Assembly (NCBI RefSeq): GCF_017876675.1
Contig: NZ_JAGIOI010000001.1
Location: 2,914,001 to 2,978,000, forward strand
Origin: Arthrobacter stackebrandtii
Lineage (GTDB): Bacteria; Actinomycetota; Actinomycetes; Actinomycetales; Micrococcaceae
Direction: 5' to 3'
DNA: 64,000 nucleotides
The position numbers and the translations under genes are program-made. The notes beneath the pieces are model-generated. The model made no database searches and had not been told where the DNA came from. It saw nothing but the letters and a program-made list of their open reading frames with translations. Below are positions 42,449 to 52,684 of the stretch, one piece after another. The first letter of the stretch is position 1. Each line of letters opens with the position of its first letter.

Positions 42449-44242
42449 CTATTTGGTCAGGCCGGCAAGTGCAGCCTGTTGTGCGAAGGCAGGGTTCGCT
42501 GCCACCACTTCTTCAAAGGTCCCACGGGTCTCGATGGTGCCTTCGCTCATGAAGAAAACCTGGTCGCAATTGCGAATGGTGGACAGACGGTGTGCAACGG
42601 AGATGACTGTTACATCCCCCTGCAATTCCTGAATGGCCTGTGCCACGGCAGCTTCTGTCGAGGTGTCGAGGGCGCTGGTTGCCTCGTCCAGCACCAGCAC
42701 CAACGGATCCATGTAGAGTGCACGCGCAATGCCGAGGCGCTGGCGCTGGCCGCCGGAGAGGGAACCTCCCCGTTCACCCACACGGCCGTTGATGCCGCCA
42801 GGCCTGGCGTCAATGGTATCCAGCAACTGGGCGCGCGCCAATGACGTTCGAACGCGCTCCTCGTCCACTTCGCTGCCCCAGGACAGGGCAACGTTTTGCG
42901 CCACGGTGCCGTCAAAAATGGCGACTTCCTGCGGAACATAGCCCACCCGGTTGCGCCAGGCGGCGAGAACATCCTCAAGGGGGACGCCGTCGAGCGTCAT
43001 TGAACCACTGGACGGAACCAGCAAGCCGAGAAATATGTCGATCAGGGTGGACTTGCCGGCTCCCGATTGGCCAACGACTCCAACTGATGTGCCGAGCGGG
43101 ATCGAAAGGTTGATGTTGGTGACGGCCGGTGACTGGGCCCCTGGGTAGGTGAACTCAACGTTCCGCAAGTCCAGCATCTTCGGTTCGCCGGAAATGGGCT
43201 GCCTGCCGAGCTTCTCCGCATTCTCCCGGAAGTCTTCGGCTTCGCGGATATCTGCCATGACGAGTTCGGAATACGGCAATGTGGACTGGACGAGGGTGAC
43301 TTGTGACTGGATGGTTGTCAGGGCTGGAACCATCTTGAAACCAGCCAAGGCAAAGATGGCCACAGACGACATTGCAGCACCGATGCCGCTGGTCAGATAA
43401 CCGACCGTGCCAATCAGCAGGAAGCCGCCAATGAGTGCCATGTCGATGACAAATTTGGGAACGGAGGAAAGGAAACGGATGTTTGAGCGGGAACGTGCAG
43501 CCTTCTCGCGGCTGATGAACACTACATCCCCGACCTCCTCAGCCTCGTCCCTGAGAGTGATCTCCTTCAGGGCAGCGAGCATCTCGGCGACCAGTGTTGA
43601 CATGCGCATGGCAGCATCGCGGTTGACACGGCCCGCCTGGTAGGACTTCTTGGACAGGTACAGATAGAGGAATGCGGCGATGGCACCGAGATAGACAACA
43701 GTGATCAGTGCTGTTTGCCACGACGAGACGACCAGGATCATCAGGACCGAAGCGAACGTCAGGATTTGTGCGGGCAGTACGACCGCAGGCACAAGAACAC
43801 CAGAAATGGTGTTGGCAATGCCCACATCAATCATGCGGACCAGCTCGCTGGTTGACCTATTCTGGCGGGAGATCCACGGTGCCCGGATGTAGCTCTGGAA
43901 GAGCGCCGTGCCGATCTCCAGCTCGTAGTCGGCAAACTTCCGGGTGGAGATCCACTGCAGCCAGATATTGAGGAATGATTTCAGAATCATGACTGCGGCA
44001 GCCGAGATCAGGATGATGAGCCCCGTGGTTTGGGAGATCTCACCTATAACCGGCAACTTCATTGATCCGTCGACAGACTCAGCCTGCATGATCTGGTTCA
44101 GAACCAGCGCGAAGACACCTAGTGCGGCGGCATCCAGCAAGACCAGCAAGGACGACAAGGAAGCAAAGAGGAGCAGGAACTTTCTCGCGTTGGACGGAAG
44201 CAACGGCAACAGCTGGCCAAGCGTTCGGCTCAGATTTTTCAA
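42449..44242 (-). CDS. ABC exporter with fused membrane and ATPase domains (MsbA/PglK-like)
   Basis: 597 residues. Six hydrophobic helices in the first 310 residues, then an ATPase with Walker A GQSGAGKST (about residue 390), Q-loop VPQEVAIF, signature LSGGQRQRLGIARAL, Walker B VLVLDEATSALD and H-loop VAHRL. Context among glycosyltransferases suggests a lipid-linked oligosaccharide flippase like PglK; drug or lipid export cannot be excluded. Divergent from the GT gene at 44385. Confidence 0.85.
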   Translation of the reverse strand: MKNLSRTLGQLLPLLPSNARKFLLLFASLSSLLVLLDAAALGVFALVLNQIMQAESVDGSMKLPVIGEISQTTGLIILISAAAVMILKSFLNIWLQWISTRKFADYELEIGTALFQSYIRAPWISRQNRSTSELVRMIDVGIANTISGVLVPAVVLPAQILTFASVLMILVVSSWQTALITVVYLGAIAAFLYLYLSKKSYQAGRVNRDAAMRMSTLVAEMLAALKEITLRDEAEEVGDVVFISREKAARSRSNIRFLSSVPKFVIDMALIGGFLLIGTVGYLTSGIGAAMSSVAIFALAGFKMVPALTTIQSQVTLVQSTLPYSELVMADIREAEDFRENAEKLGRQPISGEPKMLDLRNVEFTYPGAQSPAVTNINLSIPLGTSVGVVGQSGAGKSTLIDIFLGLLVPSSGSMTLDGVPLEDVLAAWRNRVGYVPQEVAIFDGTVAQNVALSWGSEVDEERVRTSLARAQLLDTIDARPGGINGRVGERGGSLSGGQRQRLGIARALYMDPLVLVLDEATSALDTSTEAAVAQAIQELQGDVTVISVAHRLSTIRNCDQVFFMSEGTIETRGTFEEVVAANPAFAQQAALAGLTK

Positions 44243-44384
44243 GTATTACTCCAAGACTGCATCGGAAGAATTCTTTTCATTCTACGGGCTGGGCGTCCAC
44301 GCTCCCGCAGCCTGTGATGTGGCAGACTCCTGGCTTAGGCAGCTGTGCACAGTAACTATTGGCCTCGATGCGACAATGGAAGGC

Positions 44385-45350
44385 ATGAGCAAGGAACTTC
44401 GGATCACCCAATTGTTTGACTGTGCCGACGTTGGCATGAACTTTGTCCGGCAGGCGCGGCGCGAGGGCTTGCCCTGGAAGATGGTGCAGGGGCCGTGGAT
44501 GCGGGGCGGCAGCAAATTTGCCTACTACCGTTTCTTGGCTGACATGGCTGTTGCCTACCCCCGCACCGAGTTGTGGCATGTCAACATGGGTGGCCGGGCC
44601 AAATGGGCCCGCGGGCGATTTTCACGCCCGTATGCGCTGACCCTGCACGGCACGGATATCCGGGAGAACTACTGGCAGGAGCAGCACCATGCTGCCATCA
44701 AGGCCGACATCGACGGTGCCGGCCAGGTCTGGTACGCAACCCCGGACAACCGTGAAAAGGCTGAGCAGGCCCGTCCGGATGCCGAATACATGCCCATTCC
44801 TGTGGACCTGAAGGAATTGCCGGCCTGGGTGCCGGCAGAAAAGCCCAGGGTGTTCTTCCCATCCCGCTGGGATGCTTCAAAGGGCGGTGATGCGTGGGTG
44901 CAGACGGCCGCCGACGTCGTCGATTCACTCAAGGGCATGGATGTTGACATCGTTGGCCTGGACTGGGGCGACAGGGCCCCTGAAGTTGCAGCAATGGGTG
45001 TGCAGTTGCTGCCCAAGATGGCGAAATCTGACTACCTTCTCGAGATGTCCCGCGCCCATGTGGCAGTAGGACAGATTGCCGGTATTCTCGCCACCAGTGA
45101 GCTGGAGGCGATGGGCATGGGCATCCCCACCATTTTTGCTGACCAGGATCCTGGCTACCCAGCCGATGTCGCCACGGTGTCCGTTGAACGTGCCCAGGTT
45201 GGTGATGCCGTGCGGGAGTCCCTGCGCGACCCAAAGGCGCTTTCCGGACAGTTGGCCAGCGTTGATTACATCCAGCGGACCCACTCCCCGGAAGTCTTGC
45301 TGCCACGCTTGATTTCAGGATACGAAAAGGTTTTGGGGGGCACCGCATGA
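44385..45350 (+). CDS. Glycosyltransferase (GT-B fold, GT4-like)
   Basis: About 321 residues from ATG 44385 (GGAAGG just upstream; ATG 44376 also possible). ITQLFDCADVGMNFVRQARREG, YALTLHGTDIRENYW, RVFFPSRWDASKGGDAWVQ and ATSELEAMGMGIPTIFAD give a short GT-B enzyme. The frame is open back to 43944, but that part overlaps the ABC gene antisense. Ends in an ATGA overlap with the next gene. Confidence 0.78.
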   Translation: MSKELRITQLFDCADVGMNFVRQARREGLPWKMVQGPWMRGGSKFAYYRFLADMAVAYPRTELWHVNMGGRAKWARGRFSRPYALTLHGTDIRENYWQEQHHAAIKADIDGAGQVWYATPDNREKAEQARPDAEYMPIPVDLKELPAWVPAEKPRVFFPSRWDASKGGDAWVQTAADVVDSLKGMDVDIVGLDWGDRAPEVAAMGVQLLPKMAKSDYLLEMSRAHVAVGQIAGILATSELEAMGMGIPTIFADQDPGYPADVATVSVERAQVGDAVRESLRDPKALSGQLASVDYIQRTHSPEVLLPRLISGYEKVLGGTA

Positions 45351-46690
45351 CCCGGCCCCACCTGCTGTACATTGCCTTCGCCTTTCCTCCAAGCTCGGCA
45401 TCATCAGTTTACCGCTGCACAGCTGTCGCCAACGGTTTCGTTGAAGATGGCTGGGACGTGACCGTTCTGACCGTGGACGGGGAGATTTGGGCGGAGCTGA
45501 CTGGCATGGACAGGCAATTGCTTGAAGCGGTTGACCCCCGCATCGATGTCGTCCACACATCCGACGGTGGATCGGAAGAACCAGGACGGCGAGACATTAG
45601 GCGCTACTCCAGATTCCGCATCCACGCCCCGTACCTTTGGAAGGAATGGTTCCGGCGCCGCAGCCGCAAGGGATTCCCGGAGGACTTCCACGCACTTTGG
45701 TACAAGCCCGCCAGCCAGGCCGCCCAGGAAATCCACCGCCGCAAGCCGGTGGACCTGGTCATGGCATCGGCCAGCCCCTACGTTTCGTACAAGGTTGCCG
45801 GAGAATTGCCCGACGTGCCTTATGTGCTCGATTACCGTGATGCATGGTCTTTTAACACATTTACGGGCGCCGAGATATTCAGCGTGTCATCCGAGCGTGG
45901 ACAACTGGAACATGGATATCTGCGGCGTGCGCTGCAAAGCTGGTTCGTCAATGAACCCATCCGCGATGAATATGCCCGCAGGTATCCGGATGTCGGCGCC
46001 GACATGAGGGTCGTACCCAACGGGTTTGATCCACAGCCAGGCCACGGACGGCAGACGGCCGTGGCAACAGGGCAGCCCCGCTTCGGATATTTGGGAACCC
46101 TGCAGTACACGGCTGTTCCATTGGCCGAGTTCCTCGCCGGCTGGGACCAGGCATTCGGCAGTGAAGACTTGCCGCCGGCCCATGCCATCTTCAAGGGAAA
46201 ACTAAGCCCCACTGGCCTCGTGCCGGGCAAGGTACTGGAAATTTTCAATTCAGGGCGACACCGTGGACTGGCCTACGGGGGCCCCATCTCAAAACGCGAA
46301 GTTGCCAGTTTCTATCACAGTGTTGACGCGTTGCTGCTGATCCTGCCTCCCGGCAAATACGTCACAGGCGGCAAAACCGCGGAGTACCTGGCCACTGGAT
46401 TGCCCATCGTATCCATCCACGCAGCCGATAGCGCAGCCTCAACGATACTGCGGGACTACCCGCTGTGGTTTGAAGCGAAGGACCTTTCCAAAGAGAGCAT
46501 TGCCGATGCCCTGCGGGCTTGCGCCGCGGAACTGGCTAACCCTGATCCGCAACGCTGGGCCGCGGCGTGGGCGTATGGCCAGAGCTTTGAACGCTCCGCC
46601 ACGCTTCGCCCTGCCATTGCTGAACTGCGCACTCTGATTGGGTGCGAACCCTCGTCCGACCCGCAGACCGCTGAGAGGAACAACTCGTGA
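45347..46690 (+). CDS. Glycosyltransferase (GT4-like)
   Basis: 447 residues. LLYIAFAFPPSSASSVYRCTAVANGFVEDGW, DLVMASASPYVSY, YVLDYRDAWSFNTF and FGYLGTLQYTAVPL outline a GT-B protein of the GT4 class. Overlaps both neighbours by 4 nt, so it is tightly coupled in a three-gene run. Confidence 0.82.
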   Translation: MTRPHLLYIAFAFPPSSASSVYRCTAVANGFVEDGWDVTVLTVDGEIWAELTGMDRQLLEAVDPRIDVVHTSDGGSEEPGRRDIRRYSRFRIHAPYLWKEWFRRRSRKGFPEDFHALWYKPASQAAQEIHRRKPVDLVMASASPYVSYKVAGELPDVPYVLDYRDAWSFNTFTGAEIFSVSSERGQLEHGYLRRALQSWFVNEPIRDEYARRYPDVGADMRVVPNGFDPQPGHGRQTAVATGQPRFGYLGTLQYTAVPLAEFLAGWDQAFGSEDLPPAHAIFKGKLSPTGLVPGKVLEIFNSGRHRGLAYGGPISKREVASFYHSVDALLLILPPGKYVTGGKTAEYLATGLPIVSIHAADSAASTILRDYPLWFEAKDLSKESIADALRACAAELANPDPQRWAAAWAYGQSFERSATLRPAIAELRTLIGCEPSSDPQTAERNNS

Positions 46691-47172
46691 GCAAGGCAAT
46701 CCACCTGGCCATTCTCGTAGCAGACATGGATCGGGCAGACCTGGCCATTGAGGATTTTTGGCGGACCGCCCGATCAGCGGTGCCTTCCGACGTCCAACTG
46801 TCCTGCACGGCAGTCCATGCTGCGATCCCCGGCGACAGCGCCATCGCTGGCCATCCTGCCCTCAAAATCGTGCCGTTGACAGTACCCGACCATGGCCCGG
46901 CCGCCCGCACCTTTACTTCGATTGCACGGGGGAAAGGGCCTGTGGGTGTCATTGGGCGTCTGGGCGCCTACAACATTTCTGCGCACCGCATCGCGCGGGC
47001 GTTGGCCAGGAACAGGGCACTCACGGAGACACTGTGCGCGGCAGACATTGTTGTCTCTGCCGATCCCCACGCCGACTGGGCTGTCTGGAACTTGCGCAAC
47101 AAGACGGCTGCGCCGCTGATTCACGGTCCTTTCGCCATGGCCAACGCCCTCTCAGAGATGGCCCGGGCTTGA
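46687..47172 (+). CDS. Uncharacterised protein in the glycosyltransferase operon
   Basis: 161 residues, GTG start overlapping the previous stop (GTGA). I do not recognise a family. It begins KAIHLAILVADMDRADLAIEDFWRTA, has no signal or membrane helix, and contains ARTFTSIARGKGPVGVIGRLG and a segment (ADIVVSADPHADWAVWNLRN) that resembles the N-lobe end of GT-B enzymes. It may be a truncated or stand-alone glycosyltransferase subdomain. Codon use matches neighbours, so it is likely expressed. Confidence 0.6.
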   Translation: MSKAIHLAILVADMDRADLAIEDFWRTARSAVPSDVQLSCTAVHAAIPGDSAIAGHPALKIVPLTVPDHGPAARTFTSIARGKGPVGVIGRLGAYNISAHRIARALARNRALTETLCAADIVVSADPHADWAVWNLRNKTAAPLIHGPFAMANALSEMARA

Positions 47173-47230
47173 GGCCGGCGGAGGCCGCCTCGGGCCGGGC
47201 CGCAGCAGGCTTGTGTGGGATACTGTCTCA

Positions 47231-47896
47231 GTGAGTCGAACTTGGATAGTCATCCCCATGTATAACGAGGCGTCAGTTGTTGGCGACGTTATTTCGGGGC
47301 TGCGAGAGGTGTTCCCCTATGTTGTGTGCGTCGACGACGGCAGCACCGACGGCTCCCAGAAGGCGGCACGCGAGGCAGGCGCCGTCGTGGTCCAGCATCC
47401 CGTAAACCTTGGGCAGGGTGCGTCCCTGCAGACCGGCATCGAGTACGCGCTCAATGATCCTGAGCTGGACTGCATTGTTACGTTCGATGCCGATGGGCAA
47501 CACCGCGTTGTCGACGCCCAGGCCATGGCCGAGCGCATCAAGTCCGGCGAGGCCGAAGTGGTGCTCGGTTCGCGCTTCCTGGACAAGCGAACCAAGATGT
47601 CGCTGGCCAAGAGGATCGTGCTGCGCACGGCCGCAGTCCAGTCGCGCATGTCCACGGGCATGGCACTTACGGACGCCCACAACGGCCTGCGGGCACTGAG
47701 CCCGCACGTTGCCCGCAAGGTCCACCTGACCCAGAACCGGATGGCGCACGCCTCGGAGCTCGTCCACCAGATTTCCGAACTGAAGCCCAAGTGGGTGGAA
47801 CAACCGGTTGAAATCATCTACACCGATTATTCAAAGGCCAAAGGACAATCATTGCTGAACTCCGTCAACATTCTTGCTGATCTGCTGTTCAGGTAA
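47231..47896 (+). CDS. Polyprenyl-phosphate sugar synthase-like GT2 (copy 2)
   Basis: 221 residues from GTG 47231. TWIVIPMYNEASVVGDVI, CVDDGSTDGSQ, TFDADGQHRVVDA and DAHNGLRAL are DPM/DPG-like. Paired with DUF2304 five bases downstream, which repeats the arrangement at 17072-18222. Probably loads one sugar on the lipid carrier. Confidence 0.85.
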   Translation: MSRTWIVIPMYNEASVVGDVISGLREVFPYVVCVDDGSTDGSQKAAREAGAVVVQHPVNLGQGASLQTGIEYALNDPELDCIVTFDADGQHRVVDAQAMAERIKSGEAEVVLGSRFLDKRTKMSLAKRIVLRTAAVQSRMSTGMALTDAHNGLRALSPHVARKVHLTQNRMAHASELVHQISELKPKWVEQPVEIIYTDYSKAKGQSLLNSVNILADLLFR

Positions 47897-47900
47897 TTCC

Positions 47901-48338
47901 ATGCAAATAATCGTACAAATTGCCCTGGTCCTCGCCGTCGTCCTGGTGTCGCTGACGCTCATGCGCGGCGGATCCAACGCACGCCACCTGGCCATCCGGC
48001 GCATCATGCTGATCCTGTTTGCCGCCATCGCGGCCTTGTCCATCTTCTTTCCCACCCTGTTGACCAAGGTGGCGCAGCTCTTCGGCATCGGACGCGGCAC
48101 CGACCTTGTCCTTTACGGCCTGGTGGTCAGCTTCCTCGTCTACATGGCAACCACTTACCAGCGATTCCGGCAGATGGAGACCACGCTGACCAAGCTGTCC
48201 CGGAGGGTGGCCATCGATGAGGTTAATCGCAACCAGTCGCCGACGGCAGTTGCCGAGATGATCGCTGACGGGACGGGCCGCGGGCCAGAGAACTCTGCCG
48301 CGCGTGTTCCCACCAAGGATCAGCTGCCCGACGAATAA
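47901..48338 (+). CDS. DUF2304 small membrane protein (copy 2)
   Basis: 145 residues from ATG 47901. Three helices (IIVQIALVLAVVLVSLTLM, MLILFAAIAALSIFFPTLL, LVLYGLVVSFLVYMATTY), a cytoplasmic coiled tail and a charged end. Follows the GT2 gene by 4 bp. Role as a membrane partner of the GT2 is inferred from constant pairing. Confidence 0.8.
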   Translation: MQIIVQIALVLAVVLVSLTLMRGGSNARHLAIRRIMLILFAAIAALSIFFPTLLTKVAQLFGIGRGTDLVLYGLVVSFLVYMATTYQRFRQMETTLTKLSRRVAIDEVNRNQSPTAVAEMIADGTGRGPENSAARVPTKDQLPDE

Positions 48339-48418
48339 CAGCGGACATGTGGGGTTTGCCCGTTGGGGTCTGAAGTAGAAATTTTCATGCATCCATCGGG
48401 GCAAGGATAATGGGAGCC

Positions 48419-49552
48419 ATGTCTTCCCTGCCCTCGCTGCTGATTCTGACCTTCTCACCCATCCGTTCCGATCCTCGCGTGCTGAAGCAGGTTGAGCTGC
48501 TCAAGGGGAAATACCAAGTGAGCACCTGTGCCTATGGTGCCGCTCCCGATGGCATCGACAGCCATTTTCCACTGCCGACCGACTCACGCGGATGGACTTC
48601 GGACAGGATCGGTCTCATAACGCGCCAGTATGGCCGCGTGTACAACGGCATGACGGCCGTTCAGGAGGCCAGAAAGATACTGCCTGTCGGCCATTTTGAC
48701 ATTATTCTGGCGAATGACTTGAATGCTTTGCCGCTTGCATTGGATCTGAAACCGCGACTGGGGGTCCACGCTGACCTGCATGAATATGCGCCGAGCGAAA
48801 AGGAATCCGACCTCAAATGGCGTCTCTTTGTGGCACCGTTCATGCGGTGGATCTGCCGGAAGCAGCTGCCGATGGCAACATCCGTGACGACAGTTTCCCA
48901 AGGAATTGCTGACGAGTATCACCGTAGATTTGGGGTGGAGGTTGGTGTTGTGACGAATGCCGCCCCATACCTTGAAGCGGAGCCAACGCCGACCGCTGCG
49001 CCGCTGAAAGTCATCTACAGCGGGGCGGGGCAGCGCTACCGAAAGATCGAGTTGATCATTGACGCCATGAAAGGTGTCGACGACAAAGTCCAGCTCGACT
49101 TTGTCGTCATGCCGAACGAGCCCGACTACGTCGATGAATTGAAACGATCGGCAGCGAACCTGCCCAATGTCCGCTTTATTGATCCGGTGCCGTATGAAGA
49201 ACTGGTCTCTCTGATTCGCAACTATGACGTTGCAATGTGTTTCCTGCCGAACTCAACTTTCAACCTGCAGAACGCTTTGCCCAACAAGTTCTTTGAGGCG
49301 GTGCAGGCAAGAATTGGCGTAATTACCGGACCGTCACCGGCGATGGTTGCTTTGGTTGAAAGCTATGGCCTGGGTGTAGTCACGAAGGATTTCTCCACAG
49401 AAGCCCTGCGCACGGCACTGAATGGGCTCACAGAGACGGAAACCGCGAGATGGAAAACGGCGGCCAATGATGCCGCATGGACGCTGTCCGCCGAGTCGCA
49501 AGTCGCCCTGTGGGATGTTGCCATAAGCGACATTGCGCAGCGGGCTGGGTAG
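48419..49552 (+). CDS. Family 4 glycosyltransferase
   Basis: 377 residues from ATG 48419 (GGGAG upstream; ATG 48410 possible). LLILTFSPIRSDPRVLKQVELL, DIILANDLNALPLALDL, LHEYAPSE and KVIYSGAGQRYRKIELIIDAM are typical of a GT4 subgroup common in capsule loci. Slightly lower GC than neighbours. The last gene of the plus-strand island; its stop lies within a terminator hairpin. Confidence 0.85.
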   Translation: MSSLPSLLILTFSPIRSDPRVLKQVELLKGKYQVSTCAYGAAPDGIDSHFPLPTDSRGWTSDRIGLITRQYGRVYNGMTAVQEARKILPVGHFDIILANDLNALPLALDLKPRLGVHADLHEYAPSEKESDLKWRLFVAPFMRWICRKQLPMATSVTTVSQGIADEYHRRFGVEVGVVTNAAPYLEAEPTPTAAPLKVIYSGAGQRYRKIELIIDAMKGVDDKVQLDFVVMPNEPDYVDELKRSAANLPNVRFIDPVPYEELVSLIRNYDVAMCFLPNSTFNLQNALPNKFFEAVQARIGVITGPSPAMVALVESYGLGVVTKDFSTEALRTALNGLTETETARWKTAANDAAWTLSAESQVALWDVAISDIAQRAG

Positions 49553-49582
49553 GGACCCAAGACTGCTTCGTTCCCTACCCAG
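49545..49582. terminator. Bidirectional terminator hairpin
   Basis: 11-bp arms CTGGGTAGGGA (49545-49555) and its complement (49572-49582). The left arm includes the GT4 stop codon; the convergent propeller gene ends at 49591. Confidence 0.7.
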
Positions 49583-49590
49583 CGGCGTGG

Positions 49591-50258
49591 CTACGAGGCA
49601 GCTCGACGGCGGAGCAGCACAATGCCACTGGCAATGGCCAGGAAGACGGCAATGGCACCGATGGTCAGGAACGTTCCGCTGCCAGTGACCGCGAGCCCGG
49701 CCTGGGCTGGTTCGATGCTTGGCGTAGGTGTCGGATTGTCTCCGGCTGCCGCAGCGGATGACGGAGGGGCCTCCGTAGTCTTAACCGGTGTCGCGGAAGC
49801 CGTCGGAGCTGCAGCAGACGTCTCATCTGGTGCTGCCGCGGCGGAAGTCTCTGGTGCTGCAGCAGCCGTGGTTGCAGGTGCGGGGCTGCCCGTGGACACA
49901 GCAGCCAGGGTCTGGCTTCCGTCATCGTTGCTTCGGATGAACCAAACCAGGTTGCCGCCAACCGGTGCAGATAACCGGCCTACGTTGCCTGGGGCTGAGA
50001 ATACGGACTCGATCTGCATGGAGGCCATATCGATTTCGGCAACTTGACGGTGCATGTTTCCAGCCACGATCAATGTGTCGCCGTCGGAAGTGAGCGCACC
50101 ATAACTGCCCTGGAACCCTAGATCCAGGGACTGTTTAGGGGTGCCCGACATGGTGTCAAATGCTGAGACTTGTCCGTTGCCGCAGATGATGTACCCCGTG
50201 GATCCATCGTCACTGAAAACGACATCGCCGGGTACTTCGCAAGACTGCACCGTCCTGA
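49591..50258 (-). pseudogene. Sortase-anchored beta-propeller protein, C-terminal part
   Basis: Continues the propeller broken at 53204 (RTVQSCEVPGDVVFSDDGSTGYII, GALTSDGDTLIVAG). A 65-residue Ala/Thr/Pro/Ser stalk follows, then LAVTGSGTF, a hydrophobic helix and RRRAAS: a class E-type LAxTG sorting signal. Without the N-terminal signal peptide it cannot reach the wall. Confidence 0.85.
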
Positions 50259-50292
50259 CGGAATTTTTCAAGTCGGGTGGTACCAACGGGAG

Positions 50293-50511
50293 TTAGGCGG
50301 CTTGTTTCTGGGTGCTTTCCTTTGGTTTGTTGATCCACGCCGGCCCGGGCAGGTCGAGGATCTTGGGGTCAGTGTTTTTGTTGAAGCGAATCGGGTTTTT
50401 TGACCGGGCTGCGGCGAGTGTTTCGGAGCGTTGCCTGGCTATCTCGGCGGCGAGGCCGTAGTGGACGTTTGCGGGTGTGTGGAAGCCGATTCCGGAGTGT
50501 TGGTGGTCATG
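50293..50511 (-). pseudogene. IS3-family OrfB C-terminal part (copy 2)
   Basis: Same 72-residue OrfB tail as at 36548-36766, starting HDHQHSGIGF; separated from its N-terminal part by IS110. Confidence 0.85.
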
Positions 50512-51910
50512 GACTCTTCTATATCTGTCAAGCCGCTTCCTGCACCTTTGTCGCCTGAGCCGCGGCAGTCAGAATCCTGAACACCCGACGGGCCAGATAG
50601 CGCTTGATGCAACGTCGGATTTCTTTGTCGGTCTTACCTTCGGCACGTCGTTTCTCGACGTAGTCGCAGGTTTCAGAGTCGTAGGTCATCCTGGTGATCG
50701 CGGCCATGTGAAGAGCACTGTTGAGCCTTCTATCGCCTCCACGGTTCAGCCGATGCCGAACGGTGTTCCCGGACGATGCGGGGATGGGATTCACGCCGGC
50801 CAGACAGGAGAAGGCAGCCTCGCTACGGACCCGTCCCTCGTGCGACCACGCCACCAGACATTTCGCCGCGGCGACCGCCTGGAATCCCTTCTCCTCAAGC
50901 AGGGGCGCGGCTTCGCTGACCTTGACCAGCTCGTCCAGCTTTTGCTCGTTGGACTCCAACTGCTCACCGAGGTCCAGGATGTGTTTGGCGAGGCGGACCG
51001 CCTCGGAGCGGGCGATACTCAAAGCCAGTTCTTCCACGCGTTCACGCCAGCGTGAGATCTCCTCGATCTGGACTGGGGTGAGCTTCCTGCGGGCATCAAT
51101 GCCGAGATTGTTACTTCGTACCAAAGCGTTCAATGCGTTGATCGAACGGGTACGGCCCTTGGTCATGGACTCGCGGGCGGTGACCAGGATCCGCAAGCCT
51201 TGGCGGATCCCTTCATTCAAGCGGGGGCAGCGCAGTTTCTCGACCGGCAACGACAGCACGGCCATGCCCATCCGGTGGGCGTCCAAGGCATCGGTTTTAC
51301 CGACACCGCGGTTCTTCTTGGCATCCATACGAGGAGCCTCGGTAACGGGGAATCCATGGGCGGCTACGGTACCGGCGAGGATCGCTCCGTAGGACGCGGC
51401 TCCCTCGATAACCCAGAGGGTATCGGCGTCGGCGTTGGTGCGGCGTGCGACCCATTTGATGGCGCGGTTGATACCGGCCGCGGTAGTCGGGAAAGACTGC
51501 GTATCCAGCAGTGCGCCATTGGTGGCGTCAAGGATGGCGTAGACGTGGTTGCGTGCGTGAGTGTCGACACCCACGACAAATGGGTGGCAATGAGAGACGA
51601 TAGACAGAGCGGTCACCGTGCTTTTCCTTTTGTGATGGACTTGGTTGGTGGCCGTTGACGGCCGGTACAAGTCCGGGTAGGAATCACTACGGAACAGAAC
51701 TGTGAGGGGTCACGCCCGTGAGGGTGGACAATCTTCTAATCAAGCTACCGTGGTGGGCCGGACGGGTACCGGCCGAACCATCCTGGTAGACGGACAAGTC
51801 CACAAAAGGACACCATGAGGGTCAGTTGTACCAAGGGTCACGCCTGCAGTGTGGAGCGGCCGGTAACTATCCTGCCAGCCAGTCCCAGACCAGCTAAAAC
51901 AAGTCTCACA
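50512..51910 (-). mobile_element. IS110-family element nested in orfB (copy 2)
   Basis: Mirror of 35149-36547, at the same orfB position, so the nesting happened before the composite duplicated. Its 5' noncoding end, with the candidate bridge RNA guides, is 51617-51910. Confidence 0.88.
50528..51616 (-). CDS. IS110-family DEDD transposase (copy 2)
   Basis: Protein identical in sequence to the copy at 35443-36531, with the DEDD residues and the C-terminal serine domain intact. GTG start at 51616. Could act on both copies of the element in trans. Confidence 0.92.
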   Translation of the reverse strand: MTALSIVSHCHPFVVGVDTHARNHVYAILDATNGALLDTQSFPTTAAGINRAIKWVARRTNADADTLWVIEGAASYGAILAGTVAAHGFPVTEAPRMDAKKNRGVGKTDALDAHRMGMAVLSLPVEKLRCPRLNEGIRQGLRILVTARESMTKGRTRSINALNALVRSNNLGIDARRKLTPVQIEEISRWRERVEELALSIARSEAVRLAKHILDLGEQLESNEQKLDELVKVSEAAPLLEEKGFQAVAAAKCLVAWSHEGRVRSEAAFSCLAGVNPIPASSGNTVRHRLNRGGDRRLNSALHMAAITRMTYDSETCDYVEKRRAEGKTDKEIRRCIKRYLARRVFRILTAAAQATKVQEAA

Positions 51911-52684
51911 GTTGTACCAGTCCACGAACTCGCTGATGAAGGCCCTGGCATCGGGCAGGGATGCAAAGCGTTCGGGGAAAGTGGGGCCGAACTTCATTGT
52001 CTTGAACAAGCTCTCAGAATACGGATTATCGTTGCTGACCCGGGGTCGGGAATGGGACTGGGTGACTTCCAAATCGGCCAGCAGCGTGGCCACGGTCTTC
52101 GACGTCATCGAGGTGCCGCGGTCGGCGTGAAGGACGTGCGGGATGCCGTGGATGCCGAACATTTCCTTCATCATCTCCACCGCCAAATCGCCGGTTTCGG
52201 TGGCGTGCACGTGCGCGCCGACGATGAACCGCGAATGGATGTCCACGGCCATGTAGCAGTCAAAGTATTTACCCTTGACCGGGCCAGCCAATTTCGTAAT
52301 ATCCCACGTGATCACCTCGCCAGGTGCGTTGGCCACGAGCTCAGGCACGGCCCGGGGCGGATGCTTGGCCAGGCGGCGGCGTTCCTTGACCTGCTGGTTC
52401 TCCTCCAACACCCGGTACATCGTTGAGACAGAGCCCAGATAGACGCCCACATCAAGGAGCTTGGTGTAGACCTGCTGGGGTGCCAGATCAACGAACTCGG
52501 GCGAGTTCACCGCGGCCAGAAGCTCGGTCCGTTCGGCGGGACTGAGCTTGTTCGGCGGGACCACCGGTGCATGGTCCCGGGGCTCGGCCGGCTTCCGATT
52601 CATGGTCGTCCTCGAGACGCCGGCCAGAACCGCGGCACGACGCTGGGGAACCCCCACTGCGAGGAGTTCCTTGTAGGCGGCCAT
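51911..52684 (-). pseudogene. IS3-family OrfB N-terminal part (copy 2)
   Basis: Same interrupted DDE transposase as at 34375-35148, with one visible change: ASLPDARAF here, ASLPDAGAF in copy 1. Broken at FVDWYN by IS110. Confidence 0.88.

Noticed and set aside
43944-44384. 5' extension of the glycosyltransferase frame
   Set aside because: Overlaps the ABC exporter gene antisense; family similarity begins only at 44385.
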